The notes beneath the pieces are model-generated. The model was not told the DNA's origin. It was given only the letters and a program-made list of their open reading frames with translations, and did not search any database. From positions 372,001 through 436,000 of the forward strand of contig NZ_RBXP01000011.1 of NCBI RefSeq assembly GCF_003634965.1: a stretch of DNA of 64,000 nt, given 5' to 3'. Positions within the stretch are counted from its first letter, which is position 1. The number at the start of each line of letters is the position of its first letter. This DNA is from Azonexus fungiphilus. GTDB lineage: Bacteria > Pseudomonadota > Gammaproteobacteria > Burkholderiales > Rhodocyclaceae. A program made the position numbers and the translations under genes. This document shows, piece by piece, positions 17,386 through 25,319 of the stretch.

Positions 17386-17877
17386 ATGACCGAAAATGGC
17401 GAAAATCAACATGTGAGTAGCGATGTGATACCTGCGCTTGATCAACATGGCCTACTGCCAATTGGAATACACGACTGCACGCTAGCGGAAATCGGTGCAA
17501 GCTACTGCTGGACAAACCGACGGCAAGAGATTTTTGCGGGGCTGTGCAATTTCATAACTCAAGAATGGTTGCCGCTGAATCTTGGTGTGCCACTTTATAT
17601 AGATGGCAGTTTCGTCAGGAACAAACCTGTTCCTGACGATGTCGATGTGGTGATGGAACTATCTTCGATCCAGAACCACATGCAACTGAGTCAAGGCATG
17701 GCCTTGTGGCTTCGAAATCGCGAGTTAAAGGCAATCTATAATGTCGATGTTTGGCCTCGACATCCGATGACGGGGAATGATTTGGCCGCGTTTTTCCAAT
17801 ATATTGGAGAGAAGGCGGCAGCCGAGCTCAAGTTGCCGGTTAGGCATCCCAAGGGCATATTGAGGGTACACCCATGA
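17386..17877 (+). CDS. Nucleotidyltransferase-like protein (DUF6932-type)
   Basis: 163 aa. LYIDGSFVRNKPVPDDVDVVMEL carries the nucleotidyltransferase signature: Gly74-Ser75 followed by the acidic pair at 85 and 87. A further acidic residue in IYNVDVWP may complete the metal site. This fits the minimal nucleotidyltransferase / DUF6932 type, often the enzyme or antitoxin half of two-gene modules. Its stop overlaps the ATG of the next gene (ATGA). An ATG four bases upstream is out of frame. Confidence 0.65.
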   Translation: MTENGENQHVSSDVIPALDQHGLLPIGIHDCTLAEIGASYCWTNRRQEIFAGLCNFITQEWLPLNLGVPLYIDGSFVRNKPVPDDVDVVMELSSIQNHMQLSQGMALWLRNRELKAIYNVDVWPRHPMTGNDLAAFFQYIGEKAAAELKLPVRHPKGILRVHP

Positions 17878-18842
17878 CGTTTTCAGAGAGCACCAAAGAC
17901 GCGATGCGCGTGTTCCTTGAGAACATGGTGGGTTCTAGTTTGCTCGCAAAAGAAGTTGGACTAGACGTTGACCCTTCCAGAGTCGTCAATACGACGATTG
18001 ACCAGATTATCAAGATAGCCGAGGAAACCCTCCCGCTATCGAGGATTATGGATAGTTCGGATATCGTCCTTCACGCAGAGGGGCCGGGCGCGGCTCATGG
18101 TATGCCGTGGCTGTCCGCACTAAATTGGATGTGTAGTACAGCAGAGAGCAATATCCGTCGCCTGTCCAGTGCGGTATTCGATCTCGCTGGGGGCGACGGA
18201 AAGAGGTTAGCCAAACGTCTAGATTTGCGTTTGCCTGGGATTGCTCCAGGAAGTGTTTGGATCGGGGTGAAAATAGTCCCTCCACAAGCTGACTTGATTC
18301 CAGAAGATGGCGCTCTCATGGAAAGTATTGCAGGCCAAATCCATAACCTTCCGGCTTTGGTACGGTTTATCGATGACGAAGAATTGCGACCCGGGATAGA
18401 GGAAGCTGTACCAGATCCTGCACTTAGGGATATCCAGCTTGCGGCTTTGTATCGTTTTTCCCCATCCGGGCGGAGGGGTATTCATACCCTCGAACTATCA
18501 TCTAAAGATTCTGGTGCTGCTACGCTTTCTCAGAGGGAACGCGTGGTATTGAAGGAAGCTATCGACAAACCGAGCATCAAGCAGTCTAGGGAGGGGTCTT
18601 TCATTGGATTTATGCAAGAGGCTGACCTAGACAAAACCCGGCTACACCTTAGGGGCGTTCCGAACATCGGAACGTTGCGCTGCGTAATGCCGAGCCTAAC
18701 AGTAGCTCAGGCCCGTGCTATGTTTGGCGGCTTGGTTCGGGCGGAAGGCCACTATCAGTGCGATAAGGATGGTCGTCCAAGGCTTCTCTTTGTTGAAAGG
18801 ATTACTGCCTTGGAGCAAGGGGAGTTGCAAGTAACAACCTAG
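17874..18842 (+). CDS. Hypothetical partner of the nucleotidyltransferase-like protein
   Basis: 322 aa, overlapping the preceding gene by 4 bp. No family recognised. Residues 1-100 look helical; the central part has alternating hydrophobic strands (SVWIGVKIVPP); the C-terminus ends with GVPNIGTLRCVMPSLTVAQARAMFGGLVRAEG and a short basic strand. No membrane segment. The tight coupling suggests that the two proteins act together, either as a toxin-antitoxin-like or defence module at the right edge of element A. Confidence 0.65.
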   Translation: MTFSESTKDAMRVFLENMVGSSLLAKEVGLDVDPSRVVNTTIDQIIKIAEETLPLSRIMDSSDIVLHAEGPGAAHGMPWLSALNWMCSTAESNIRRLSSAVFDLAGGDGKRLAKRLDLRLPGIAPGSVWIGVKIVPPQADLIPEDGALMESIAGQIHNLPALVRFIDDEELRPGIEEAVPDPALRDIQLAALYRFSPSGRRGIHTLELSSKDSGAATLSQRERVVLKEAIDKPSIKQSREGSFIGFMQEADLDKTRLHLRGVPNIGTLRCVMPSLTVAQARAMFGGLVRAEGHYQCDKDGRPRLLFVERITALEQGELQVTT

Positions 18843-18850
18843 TTCGTACA

Positions 18851-18869
18851 ACCCATCAAGTGACCCATC
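18851..18869 (+). repeat. Paired ACCCATC repeat, right end of element A
   Basis: ACCCATC at 18851-18857 and 18863-18869. It begins 143 bp before the att core at 18994, exactly as the copy in element B does relative to its own core. Confidence 0.6.
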
Positions 18870-18993
18870 GTTTCCGATGCGATGAGATGAGTTAGGATGA
18901 AACGGAGTTAGATTGCGAACAGAGGCGAGTTCATCGGTCGAATGGCAGCGATGATACTTGCTGAGGTGGTGTGGTAGCTGCTTCAAGTGGTCC

Positions 18994-19006
18994 CCCTCTC
19001 CGCCAG
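18994..19006 (+). repeat. att core, internal junction of elements A and B
   Basis: CCCTCTCCGCCAG, identical to the tRNA-Ser 3' end core at 7466 and to 23004. Between 18843 and 19196 there is no gene: the stretch holds the right end of A, this core, a hairpin and the left end of B. Confidence 0.8.
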
Positions 19007-19019
19007 GATGCTTTGTGAA

Positions 19020-19041
19020 ACGGCCCTTTATGGGCCGTTTT
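19020..19041 (+). terminator. Terminator-like hairpin after internal att
   Basis: ACGGCCC, loop TTTAT, GGGCCGT and a short T-tract: the counterpart of the tRNA-Ser terminator at 7492. Confidence 0.6.
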
Positions 19042-19049
19042 GCATTTCT

Positions 19050-19068
19050 ACCCATCATCTCACCCATC
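19050..19068 (+). repeat. Paired ACCCATC repeat, left end of element B
   Basis: ACCCATC at 19050-19056 and 19062-19068, starting 56 bp after the core at 18994; identical placement to the copy at 7522. Confidence 0.6.
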
Positions 19069-19196
19069 CTTTTCGGTGGTATGTAGTGAGATGAGGTGGT
19101 ATCAACTCCTGCGTGAGATTCTCTCGTATGTTGCCCGTGGTTCTGGCTAGCCCGCCGTAGGGTATTGATGCCCATAAGCCCGGATATAAGATGGTT

Positions 19197-19526
19197 TCAG
19201 GGAAGCATCTTCGGTCTACGGTTGGGGGCAAAATTGCCCTGATCGATGCGGGCTGTGACCAAAGTGTTGTCAAATTCAGGGCGTCCCTGAGGGCCACGGT
19301 CGTATACCGAGAGGCGGATACCATCCCCATAACGTTTCCTCAGGACGGGAAGCAGCGCCTCCAAATAACGTTTGGCCAGTGACTCCGAGGATAAGCAGGC
19401 GGAATTGGAAAAATCACATAGCTTTGTGTTTGCAGAAATGAAGCATCCATCTTCAACTATCAGACGCCCAACGTCCAAGTTGGTAACTATTTTTCCATGC
19501 ACTCGGATTGTCCAGGTGTCGTACAA
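19197..19526 (-). CDS. Small hypothetical protein
   Basis: 109 aa with a TTG start at 19526 preceded by AAGGGGA. The protein begins MYDTWTIRVHGKIVTNLDVGRLIVEDG and includes a helix SLAKRYLEALLPVLRKRYGDGIRLSVYDRG. No known family. It is the last gene of a three-gene minus-strand operon, 29 bp after the CoiA-like gene. The non-ATG start and lack of homologues known to me make it less certain than its neighbours. Confidence 0.5.
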   Translation of the reverse strand: MYDTWTIRVHGKIVTNLDVGRLIVEDGCFISANTKLCDFSNSACLSSESLAKRYLEALLPVLRKRYGDGIRLSVYDRGPQGRPEFDNTLVTARIDQGNFAPNRRPKMLP

Positions 19527-19555
19527 GTTGTATCCCCTTTCGGCGCCTTAGCAGG

Positions 19556-21163
19556 TTATTGAATCAGGCCTGCCGACATCCATATACCTACCAGTAAGCT
19601 GATTGAATAGCCGTAGCGCTCGGAGCACATCCGGAGCGCGATAGCGACCGTTTGGTGATCGGCACGGCGCTCTTGTGCGTAGCGCAGCACGTCTTCCCAC
19701 TGAGTGCAGCCGCAGCTTCTCCACTGGGCACTATTTGCCGTCGAAATTGGGCCGTGCTTCCAATGATGGGTTCTCTGTTTACGTGGATAGCTACCGGTCG
19801 TTGTGCGCTCAGATGGTGGCGGGATGATGCGTTGCAAGCTCTCCGGGATTTTCCGGAACTTTGCTAGTTCGGTTTCTTGCTCTCGGCGTTGATCGATCTC
19901 GCGATTACGCTCGGCGGCTTGTTGCGAAAGCGTTACCGCTGCTTGCTGGCGGAGCAATGCTTCAGTGGGATGGTAGAGCCAACGCTTTCCTGCAACCTCA
20001 TCCACCACAAGCCGGGCATATTCGCTGCGCGAGACCTTTCCGCCCAGTTGGCGAATATCTATTTCTAGCGTCGGCAGATTGTTCTGCCGAATCCGCTGCA
20101 TCCGTTCTTCGGTGATGGCGTTGGTGACTGTCACTTCAATCAGAATCGGCCCGGCCTCCCAAGGGGACGATTCTCGCATCTCGGCGATCACGTCAGGGCG
20201 GGTGTGCCCAACGTTTTTCTCCAGCAACACCCGCTCCAATTTAACCATTGCGCCAGGGTAACTCTTGCTGGCCGTCAAAGGTTCGCCATCCTGAAGCGTT
20301 GTACGCGCAGTCCCGGTCAAGTCAGGCAATCGAATCCGCTTTTCTTCTTCCAGAATTTGTTTGGCGATAAGGTGCAGCAATGTCTCCCGATCGGCGGCCC
20401 CCCAATCCAATGCCTGTCGGGCCTCATCCACTGCCTTTTCTTCTGCTTCGTTGGCCAACTCGCGATCATTCCAATGTGAGCACCATAGGGCATGCTCGGA
20501 TATGATCGTAATACGCTTGCGTAGCTCGTCTGGTGGCATTTGTGCGAGGGCCGGGTCGTTGATGGCCATCACGATGGTAGGGGTCAGCAAACTTGCGCCA
20601 GAGTCTTGCTGATGGGTGGCAATCGACCCTTCCAGGACTAGCCGAAAGGTTCTTCCGTCATCAAGCGTGATAATCGCGGCAGTCTTATCCCGAAACTCGA
20701 AACGGGCGACACGCACTGTTTCAGCAGGGGCAAAGGCCCATGCATCGTGATACTGCCCTGACAGCCCTTGAATGCTCCCTTTGACTCGCCGCATCGGCAA
20801 ATGGAGATTGCCTTCACGCTGCAGCATCTCCAGCGCAGCGACCCGAGCTGATAGGATCAGGCATTCATCCTTGGCTGCACCGGCTGGGTGCCGGAATGAT
20901 GGGCGGCGCTTGTAATTGGGATTTCCTGCATTGACGGCTTGCAATGGCAACCCGCAGCTATAGCATTCGCAATTACACGCTGCTCCAGTCTGGCTGGATT
21001 TGAGTTCGCCGATGTAGCGAGGGGCGCCAGTTGTCCGATCTCGCGCCCAAGCCATGACCAAATCCTCCAGAAGCGGTCGCTGCTCATTCTCATGGAGAGA
21101 ACCAACAACCCATGTGGTGGAGTCATTGCTAGCCATCGTCATATCCGTTGCGTTTCTATCCAT
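19556..21163 (-). CDS. CoiA-like competence/nuclease-family protein
   Basis: 535 aa. A cysteine cluster CNCECYSCGLPLQAV followed by RRPSFRHPAGAAKDEC resembles the zinc-ribbon N-terminus of CoiA-like proteins, where cysteines precede a conserved histidine. A central segment, GPILIEVTVTNAITEERMQRIRQNNLPTLEIDI, looks like the nuclease core of that group (a PD-(D/E)xK-like fold with E-V-x-V). A charged coiled-coil and a basic C-terminus follow. CoiA functions in processing incoming DNA in transformation; an island-borne version may act in defence or DNA uptake. ATGs at 21142 and 21136 are alternative starts. Confidence 0.6.
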   Translation of the reverse strand: MDRNATDMTMASNDSTTWVVGSLHENEQRPLLEDLVMAWARDRTTGAPRYIGELKSSQTGAACNCECYSCGLPLQAVNAGNPNYKRRPSFRHPAGAAKDECLILSARVAALEMLQREGNLHLPMRRVKGSIQGLSGQYHDAWAFAPAETVRVARFEFRDKTAAIITLDDGRTFRLVLEGSIATHQQDSGASLLTPTIVMAINDPALAQMPPDELRKRITIISEHALWCSHWNDRELANEAEEKAVDEARQALDWGAADRETLLHLIAKQILEEEKRIRLPDLTGTARTTLQDGEPLTASKSYPGAMVKLERVLLEKNVGHTRPDVIAEMRESSPWEAGPILIEVTVTNAITEERMQRIRQNNLPTLEIDIRQLGGKVSRSEYARLVVDEVAGKRWLYHPTEALLRQQAAVTLSQQAAERNREIDQRREQETELAKFRKIPESLQRIIPPPSERTTTGSYPRKQRTHHWKHGPISTANSAQWRSCGCTQWEDVLRYAQERRADHQTVAIALRMCSERYGYSISLLVGIWMSAGLIQ

Positions 21164-21195
21164 TTATTTCATAAGAATCGTGCAGTGGCAGCCTA

Positions 21196-22773
21196 TCAGG
21201 CTGCTTCTTCGATTTCCTCTTGTTGCTCAATTGCCAACTGGTGGCGCGTCCATTCCTGTTCGATGTTCGGATTCTCGCGAATCTGTTGTTCGATACGCAG
21301 GGTTTCTCGGTAGTCATGGGCGGCGGCAGCCATGGTCCAATGAGTTTCAATTCCCAGCGTCTCCAATTCCTTGCGAATCTGCTCAAGATTTAGCCGGAAG
21401 AATTCCTTGCGCGGATTCACCTTGTTCATTTGTTGGCGTAGGAAATGCCGATGTAGGGTCTTTTCCAGCCCAGGGGCATCGTCACTGAAAATCATGGCGT
21501 GAACATCGAACTCGAAGGGAACGCTGGCATCGCCCAATTCACGTACGCGATCCTGAGGTTCCAGCCGTCGAGTCATGCCGATCTTGAATACCTCTTCACC
21601 AAAGGAGCCGATATTGGAGATTACATAGACATGGCCGGTCCGGGTCTGCTGCGCCATGGACAAGGCTCGTTGATTTTTCTCCTCGGCGGCTTGCAGTTTG
21701 GCTTCGAGGTCGCGTAGCTTTGCCTCGTACTCTGCTTTTTGCGCATCACTGGCGGCGGCAACTTGCAGCTGTACCTTCTCCATCGCCTTCTTGATTGTCT
21801 CTTCCTCCTTGGCTGCTTCCTTGATGGCCCGTTCGTATTCCTTTCGGGCTTTCTCTTCTTCACGCATCTGCTCGCGCAGTTGCCGCTGTTCTTCTCGTTC
21901 TTGATCCTTGAGGGCGTTCGCCGTTGCAGCCCACTTGAGTTCGTTCAGACGAGCCGCCAAGTATTCATCACTGATCCGGGCATTACGGAACGCAGCCCCG
22001 TTGTAATTGACCATGGAGTAGGCGTCGCGAATCTCCTGCTCTAATTTCCCATGGTTATCGGCCTTGCTACGAGACAAGATGGAATCCACCTTGCCGTTGA
22101 ACGCATCGACCACGAAGCGAATAGCGGTCTCTTTGCGATTGGCCTCAACGTATTCGCAGGTGGCCGCTCGTCCCGCTTTCACCAGAGAACGGCTTGTGTC
22201 ACGGGCAAGCTTGAGTTCCTTCCCTGCCTCGGTGTAGCCGAATTCCTCGGCCAAATCGTCGAGCAGACTGTAGGTGGGAACAATGTAGGCATCGCCATAA
22301 CCCTCGATGATGTTCTTCATCGCTTGAGCGGTGTCCGTAAACTCCTTGGCGCGGCTCATTGCTGTATAGGCGTCACCAGCGATTTCTTCTGCCCGTTGTT
22401 TGGCTGAGGCAATAATGCGGTCTGCCTCGGCTCCTGCTGCGGCAAACCGTAGGTCAGCTTGCTCGGCCTTCGTCTTGGCTGCTTGGTTTGCCTCCTGACG
22501 TTCCTTGGCAGCATCAAGTTTTGCTTGTGCCAGCGTGTCGGCAGCTTCACCGAGAATATCCTTTGCCCGGGCCTCCGCATCGGCAATCCCCTGATACTTG
22601 GCTAATCCTTCAAGCTTGGAAAGCAGTTCGGCACGAGTACGCTCAAGGCCGCTAATTTGCTCGTCTCTCTGTCGCAGCGTCGCAGACAGGTCGCTATTTG
22701 CCTTGTCGGCTGCCGATTTCTTCCGCCAGAGAAAGATGAGGCCGATGATGGCTACAATCAGAAGAATTTCCAT
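21196..22773 (-). CDS. DUF4041 and T5orf172 (GIY-YIG) nuclease-like protein
   Basis: 525 aa from the ATG at 22773. A single membrane helix (MEILLIVAIIGLIFLW) is followed by coiled coil, the DUF4041-type central region (around AKEFTDTAQAMKNIIEGYGDAYIVPTYSLLDDLAEEFGY), another long charged coiled coil and a C-terminal GIY-YIG-like T5orf172 domain: GHVYVISNIG, VFKIGMTRR, RVRELGD and a Glu/Asn pair in LEKTLHRHF and NPRKEFFRL. It is likely a membrane-tethered endonuclease. First gene of the element B operon, 32 bp before the CoiA-like gene. Proteins of this type occur beside defence genes; target unknown. Confidence 0.82.
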   Translation of the reverse strand: MEILLIVAIIGLIFLWRKKSAADKANSDLSATLRQRDEQISGLERTRAELLSKLEGLAKYQGIADAEARAKDILGEAADTLAQAKLDAAKERQEANQAAKTKAEQADLRFAAAGAEADRIIASAKQRAEEIAGDAYTAMSRAKEFTDTAQAMKNIIEGYGDAYIVPTYSLLDDLAEEFGYTEAGKELKLARDTSRSLVKAGRAATCEYVEANRKETAIRFVVDAFNGKVDSILSRSKADNHGKLEQEIRDAYSMVNYNGAAFRNARISDEYLAARLNELKWAATANALKDQEREEQRQLREQMREEEKARKEYERAIKEAAKEEETIKKAMEKVQLQVAAASDAQKAEYEAKLRDLEAKLQAAEEKNQRALSMAQQTRTGHVYVISNIGSFGEEVFKIGMTRRLEPQDRVRELGDASVPFEFDVHAMIFSDDAPGLEKTLHRHFLRQQMNKVNPRKEFFRLNLEQIRKELETLGIETHWTMAAAAHDYRETLRIEQQIRENPNIEQEWTRHQLAIEQQEEIEEAA

Positions 22774-22860
22774 GTCGTACTCGTTTGGTATTCGAATACG
22801 CAATAGTAATAAATATTGATGACGGTGGGTGGAGGTAGTTATGAGAGGGGCAGTTCATCA

Positions 22861-22879
22861 ACCCATCACCTGACCCATC
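22861..22879 (+). repeat. Paired ACCCATC repeat, right end of element B
   Basis: ACCCATC at 22861-22867 and 22873-22879, starting 143 bp before the core at 23004. Confidence 0.6.
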
Positions 22880-23000
22880 AAGTCTGGCGCTACGTTGTGA
22901 GACGCTATTGGACTGAGCGATAATTGCAATGTTGGAGGCTTGCAATCAAGGGCATCGCTGGTGAGAGCAGGGGAGACGTGCTGAGACTTGCTTCAAGTGG

Positions 23001-23016
23001 CCGCCCTCTCCGCCAG
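23001..23016 (+). repeat. att core, right (outer junction)
   Basis: 16 bp identical to the tRNA-Ser 3' end at 7463-7478, and preceded by CTTCAAGTGG, which also precedes the internal core. Core-type chromosome sequence resumes after it. Confidence 0.85.
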
Positions 23017-23028
23017 CTGAATGCAAAG

Positions 23029-23055
23029 AAAAACGGCCCCAAAGGGGCCGTTTTT
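23029..23055. terminator. Terminator, chromosomal side of the right att
   Basis: AAAAACGGCCCC, loop AAA, GGGGCCGTTTTT: a near-perfect bidirectional hairpin. It serves the winged-helix gene on the minus strand and was probably the original tRNA-Ser terminator before integration. Confidence 0.8.
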
Positions 23056-23072
23056 CTTTTACTGGCCGGCTT

Positions 23073-23609
23073 TCAGTAAGCCGTCGCCGCGCGGGCAGCC
23101 TGATCGTAGCGCCCCGAGAGCTGGCGCAAGGTACGGGCCATTTCGCCGAGGCGGCTGTTTTCTTCGGCCAGGCCGGAAAAGCCCGGCATCAGGCAGGCTT
23201 CGCGGACTTCGCGATAGCGGGCGCACAAGCCGGCGCCCTGCTCGCTGATCGAAAAGAAGACTTCCTTGCCGCGTTTTTCGCTGCCGACCAGCCCGGCGGC
23301 CAGCAGCTTCTTGATCGAATACGACACGACGTGCGTGTCCTCGATATTCAGCACGAAACAGATGTCGGCCAGGCGCTTGGCGCTTTGCCGGTGATTGATG
23401 TGATGCAGCACGAGGACATCGACCGGCGTCATGTCCTTGGCGCCGGCCGCCGCCATGCAGCGGATCATCCAGCGGTTGAACGCATTCGCCGCGATGATCA
23501 TCCCGAACTCGAACTCGGACAGTTCAGGCGATTTTTCCGACACCAGATGGGCCGACGACACGATCCGCTGCCCCGCCGCGAGGCTCCGCTCTTCCTTGTT
23601 TTCCGTCAT
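23073..23609 (-). CDS. Winged-helix (MarR-like) transcriptional regulator
   Basis: 178 aa from the ATG at 23609. MTPVDVLVLHHINHRQSAKRLADICFVLNIEDTHVVSYSIKKLLAAGLVGSEKRGKEVFFSISEQG is a MarR-type winged HTH with the recognition helix around VVSYSIKKL and the wing KRGKEVFFSIS. It is divergent from the TRAP transporter operon with an A+T-rich 155 bp gap (TTGACT at 23659 is a possible -35 element), so control of that operon by this protein is likely. No ligand can be read from the sequence. Confidence 0.85.
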   Translation of the reverse strand: MTENKEERSLAAGQRIVSSAHLVSEKSPELSEFEFGMIIAANAFNRWMIRCMAAAGAKDMTPVDVLVLHHINHRQSAKRLADICFVLNIEDTHVVSYSIKKLLAAGLVGSEKRGKEVFFSISEQGAGLCARYREVREACLMPGFSGLAEENSRLGEMARTLRQLSGRYDQAARAATAY

Positions 23610-23764
23610 GAGCACGACTTTCTCTTTAGTGGAACATATTCATTATAACAAAATCACGTTGACTTTTTATTGACGTTTTCTTAACGTTTAGTTGCCACGC
23701 TGATTCCTGCCGACTTGCGGCGACGGCCCGGCCGCCCTTCCCAACCCCCTCCAAGGAGAAACTG

Positions 23765-24739
23765 ATGCTGAAGACCTTCGCCGCACTTGGCACCTCGACC
23801 GCGCTGCTGTTTGGCAGCGCCGCCGCCTTCGCCCAACAGAAGTGGGACATGCCGACCGGTTACCCGGCGGCCAATTTCCACACCGAGAACATCCAGCAGT
23901 TTGCCAAGGAAATCGCCCAGGCAACCGGCGGCAAGCTGGCCATCACCGTCCATGACAGCGGCTCGCTGTTCAAGGCCAACGAGATCAAGCGCGCCGTCCA
24001 GGCCGGCCACGCCCAGATCGGCGAGATCATCATCTCCGGCTACTCGAACGAAAGCCCGATCTTCGGCGTCGATTCGATCCCCTTCCTGGCCACCGGCTAT
24101 CCGCAGGCCGAAAAACTCTGGAAGGCATCGCAGGCCTCGACCGAAGCGCTGCTCGCCAAGCACGGCATGAAGATCCTCTACAGCGTGCCGTGGCCGCCGC
24201 AAGGCATCTTCAGCACCAAGCCGATCAACTCGGCGGCCGACCTCAAGGGGGCCAAGTGGCGTGCCTACAACCCGAACACCAGCCGCATCGCCCAGATCGT
24301 CGGCGCCCAGCCGGTCACCATCCAGGCCGCCGAACTGACCCAGGCGCTGGCTACCGGCGCGGTCAACGCGTTCATGACCTCGGCCGCCACCGGCTACGAC
24401 AGCAAGGTCTGGGAACAGGTCAAGTACTACTACGACGTCAGCGCCTGGCTGCCCAAGAACCTGGTCATCGTCTCGAAGAAATCCTTCGACGGCCTCGACA
24501 AGGCCACCCAGGACGCCGTGCTCAAGGCCGCCGCCAACGCCGAAGCCCGTGGCTGGAAAACCAGCCAGGAGAAGAACGCCTGGTACGTCGAGCAGCTGAA
24601 GAAGAACGGCATGCAGGTCGATGCCGGTTCGGCACAGCTCAAGGCCGACTTCCAGAAGATCGGTGAAACGATGATCGCTGACTGGATCAAGCAGGCTGGC
24701 GGCGAAGGCCAGACCATCATCGACACCTACCGCAAGTAA
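23765..24739 (+). CDS. dctP: TRAP transporter substrate-binding protein (DctP family)
   Basis: 324 aa periplasmic solute receptor. A Sec signal peptide (residues 1-23, cleaved after AFA) precedes the DctP fold. Typical motifs are SGSLFKANEIKRAVQAGHAQIGE, NTSRIAQIVGAQPVTIQAAELTQALATGAVNAFMTS and the ligand-arginine region KWRAYN. AAGGAG precedes the ATG. The gene starts an operon with the two membrane subunits and pxpBCA. The symbol reflects the family only; the likely ligand from context is 5-oxoproline or a related lactam acid, which is inference. Confidence 0.9.
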   Translation: MLKTFAALGTSTALLFGSAAAFAQQKWDMPTGYPAANFHTENIQQFAKEIAQATGGKLAITVHDSGSLFKANEIKRAVQAGHAQIGEIIISGYSNESPIFGVDSIPFLATGYPQAEKLWKASQASTEALLAKHGMKILYSVPWPPQGIFSTKPINSAADLKGAKWRAYNPNTSRIAQIVGAQPVTIQAAELTQALATGAVNAFMTSAATGYDSKVWEQVKYYYDVSAWLPKNLVIVSKKSFDGLDKATQDAVLKAAANAEARGWKTSQEKNAWYVEQLKKNGMQVDAGSAQLKADFQKIGETMIADWIKQAGGEGQTIIDTYRK

Positions 24740-24791
24740 CCCCGAGCGGGCCCTCGCTGCGGGGGCCCGTTCCTTTACCCAAGGATCGCCG

Positions 24792-25310
24792 ATGCGCGCC
24801 CTCCTCGACAGAATTTTCAACAGTGCCGGCTACCTTGCCGGCCTGTTCATGATCGGCACCCTGCTTGCCGTGCTCGCCAGCATCGCCGGTCGCCTCGTGC
24901 CGGCGCTTAATCTCCCCGGCGCCGACGCCTACGCCGGCTATTGCACGGCAACCGCGGCCTTTCTCGCGCTGGCGCCGACCCTGCGCCGCGGCGAGCACAT
25001 CCGCGTGACCCTGCTGCTCAACCACCTGCCGGCCCGCCTGCACCGCCTGCTCGACATCTTCTGCCACCTGCTCGCCATCGGCCTGGGCGTGGCACTGGCC
25101 TATTTCTCGATCCGCCTGGTCCTGCAATCGCACGAATTCTTCGAAATTTCGCCGGGACTCGACGCGACGCCGCTGTGGATTCCCCAGGTCGGCATGGCCG
25201 TCGGCACCTCGCTGTTCGCCCTCGCCTTCATCGGCGACCTGATCCTCTTGCTCTCCGGCCAGCCGCTGCGCGATGCGCCGGCAGATGGCGAAACCGCCCG
25301 CATCGAATAA
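24792..25310 (+). CDS. dctQ: TRAP transporter small permease (DctQ family)
   Basis: 172 aa with four hydrophobic helices (about residues 13-35, 48-66, 88-112 and 133-158). TAAFLALAPTLRRGEHIRVTLLL is the DctQ signature. It forms the small membrane subunit of a tripartite Na+-driven uptake system. AAGGA precedes the ATG; it is 52 bp after dctP, a gap that holds a GC-rich hairpin (CGGGCCC repeat) that could lower downstream expression relative to the receptor. Confidence 0.9.
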   Translation: MRALLDRIFNSAGYLAGLFMIGTLLAVLASIAGRLVPALNLPGADAYAGYCTATAAFLALAPTLRRGEHIRVTLLLNHLPARLHRLLDIFCHLLAIGLGVALAYFSIRLVLQSHEFFEISPGLDATPLWIPQVGMAVGTSLFALAFIGDLILLLSGQPLRDAPADGETARIE

Positions 25311-25319
25311 GGAACTCGC

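Larger units (their letters stand above)
18994..23016. mobile_element. Integrase-less element B in tandem with element A
   Basis: About 4 kb bounded by att cores at 18994 and 23004. Its first ~95 bp resemble the left end of element A, and its right end keeps the paired ACCCATC repeat at the same 143 bp distance from the core. It encodes only three minus-strand genes (CoiA-like and GIY-YIG nuclease-like plus a small protein) and no recombinase. It behaves as a cis-mobilisable element likely to depend on the integrase of element A or a relative. Confidence 0.75.

Noticed and set aside
18994-23016. Additional tRNA genes at the two downstream att cores
   Set aside because: Only the last 13-16 bases of tRNA-Ser are repeated; no anticodon or acceptor 5' strand is present.
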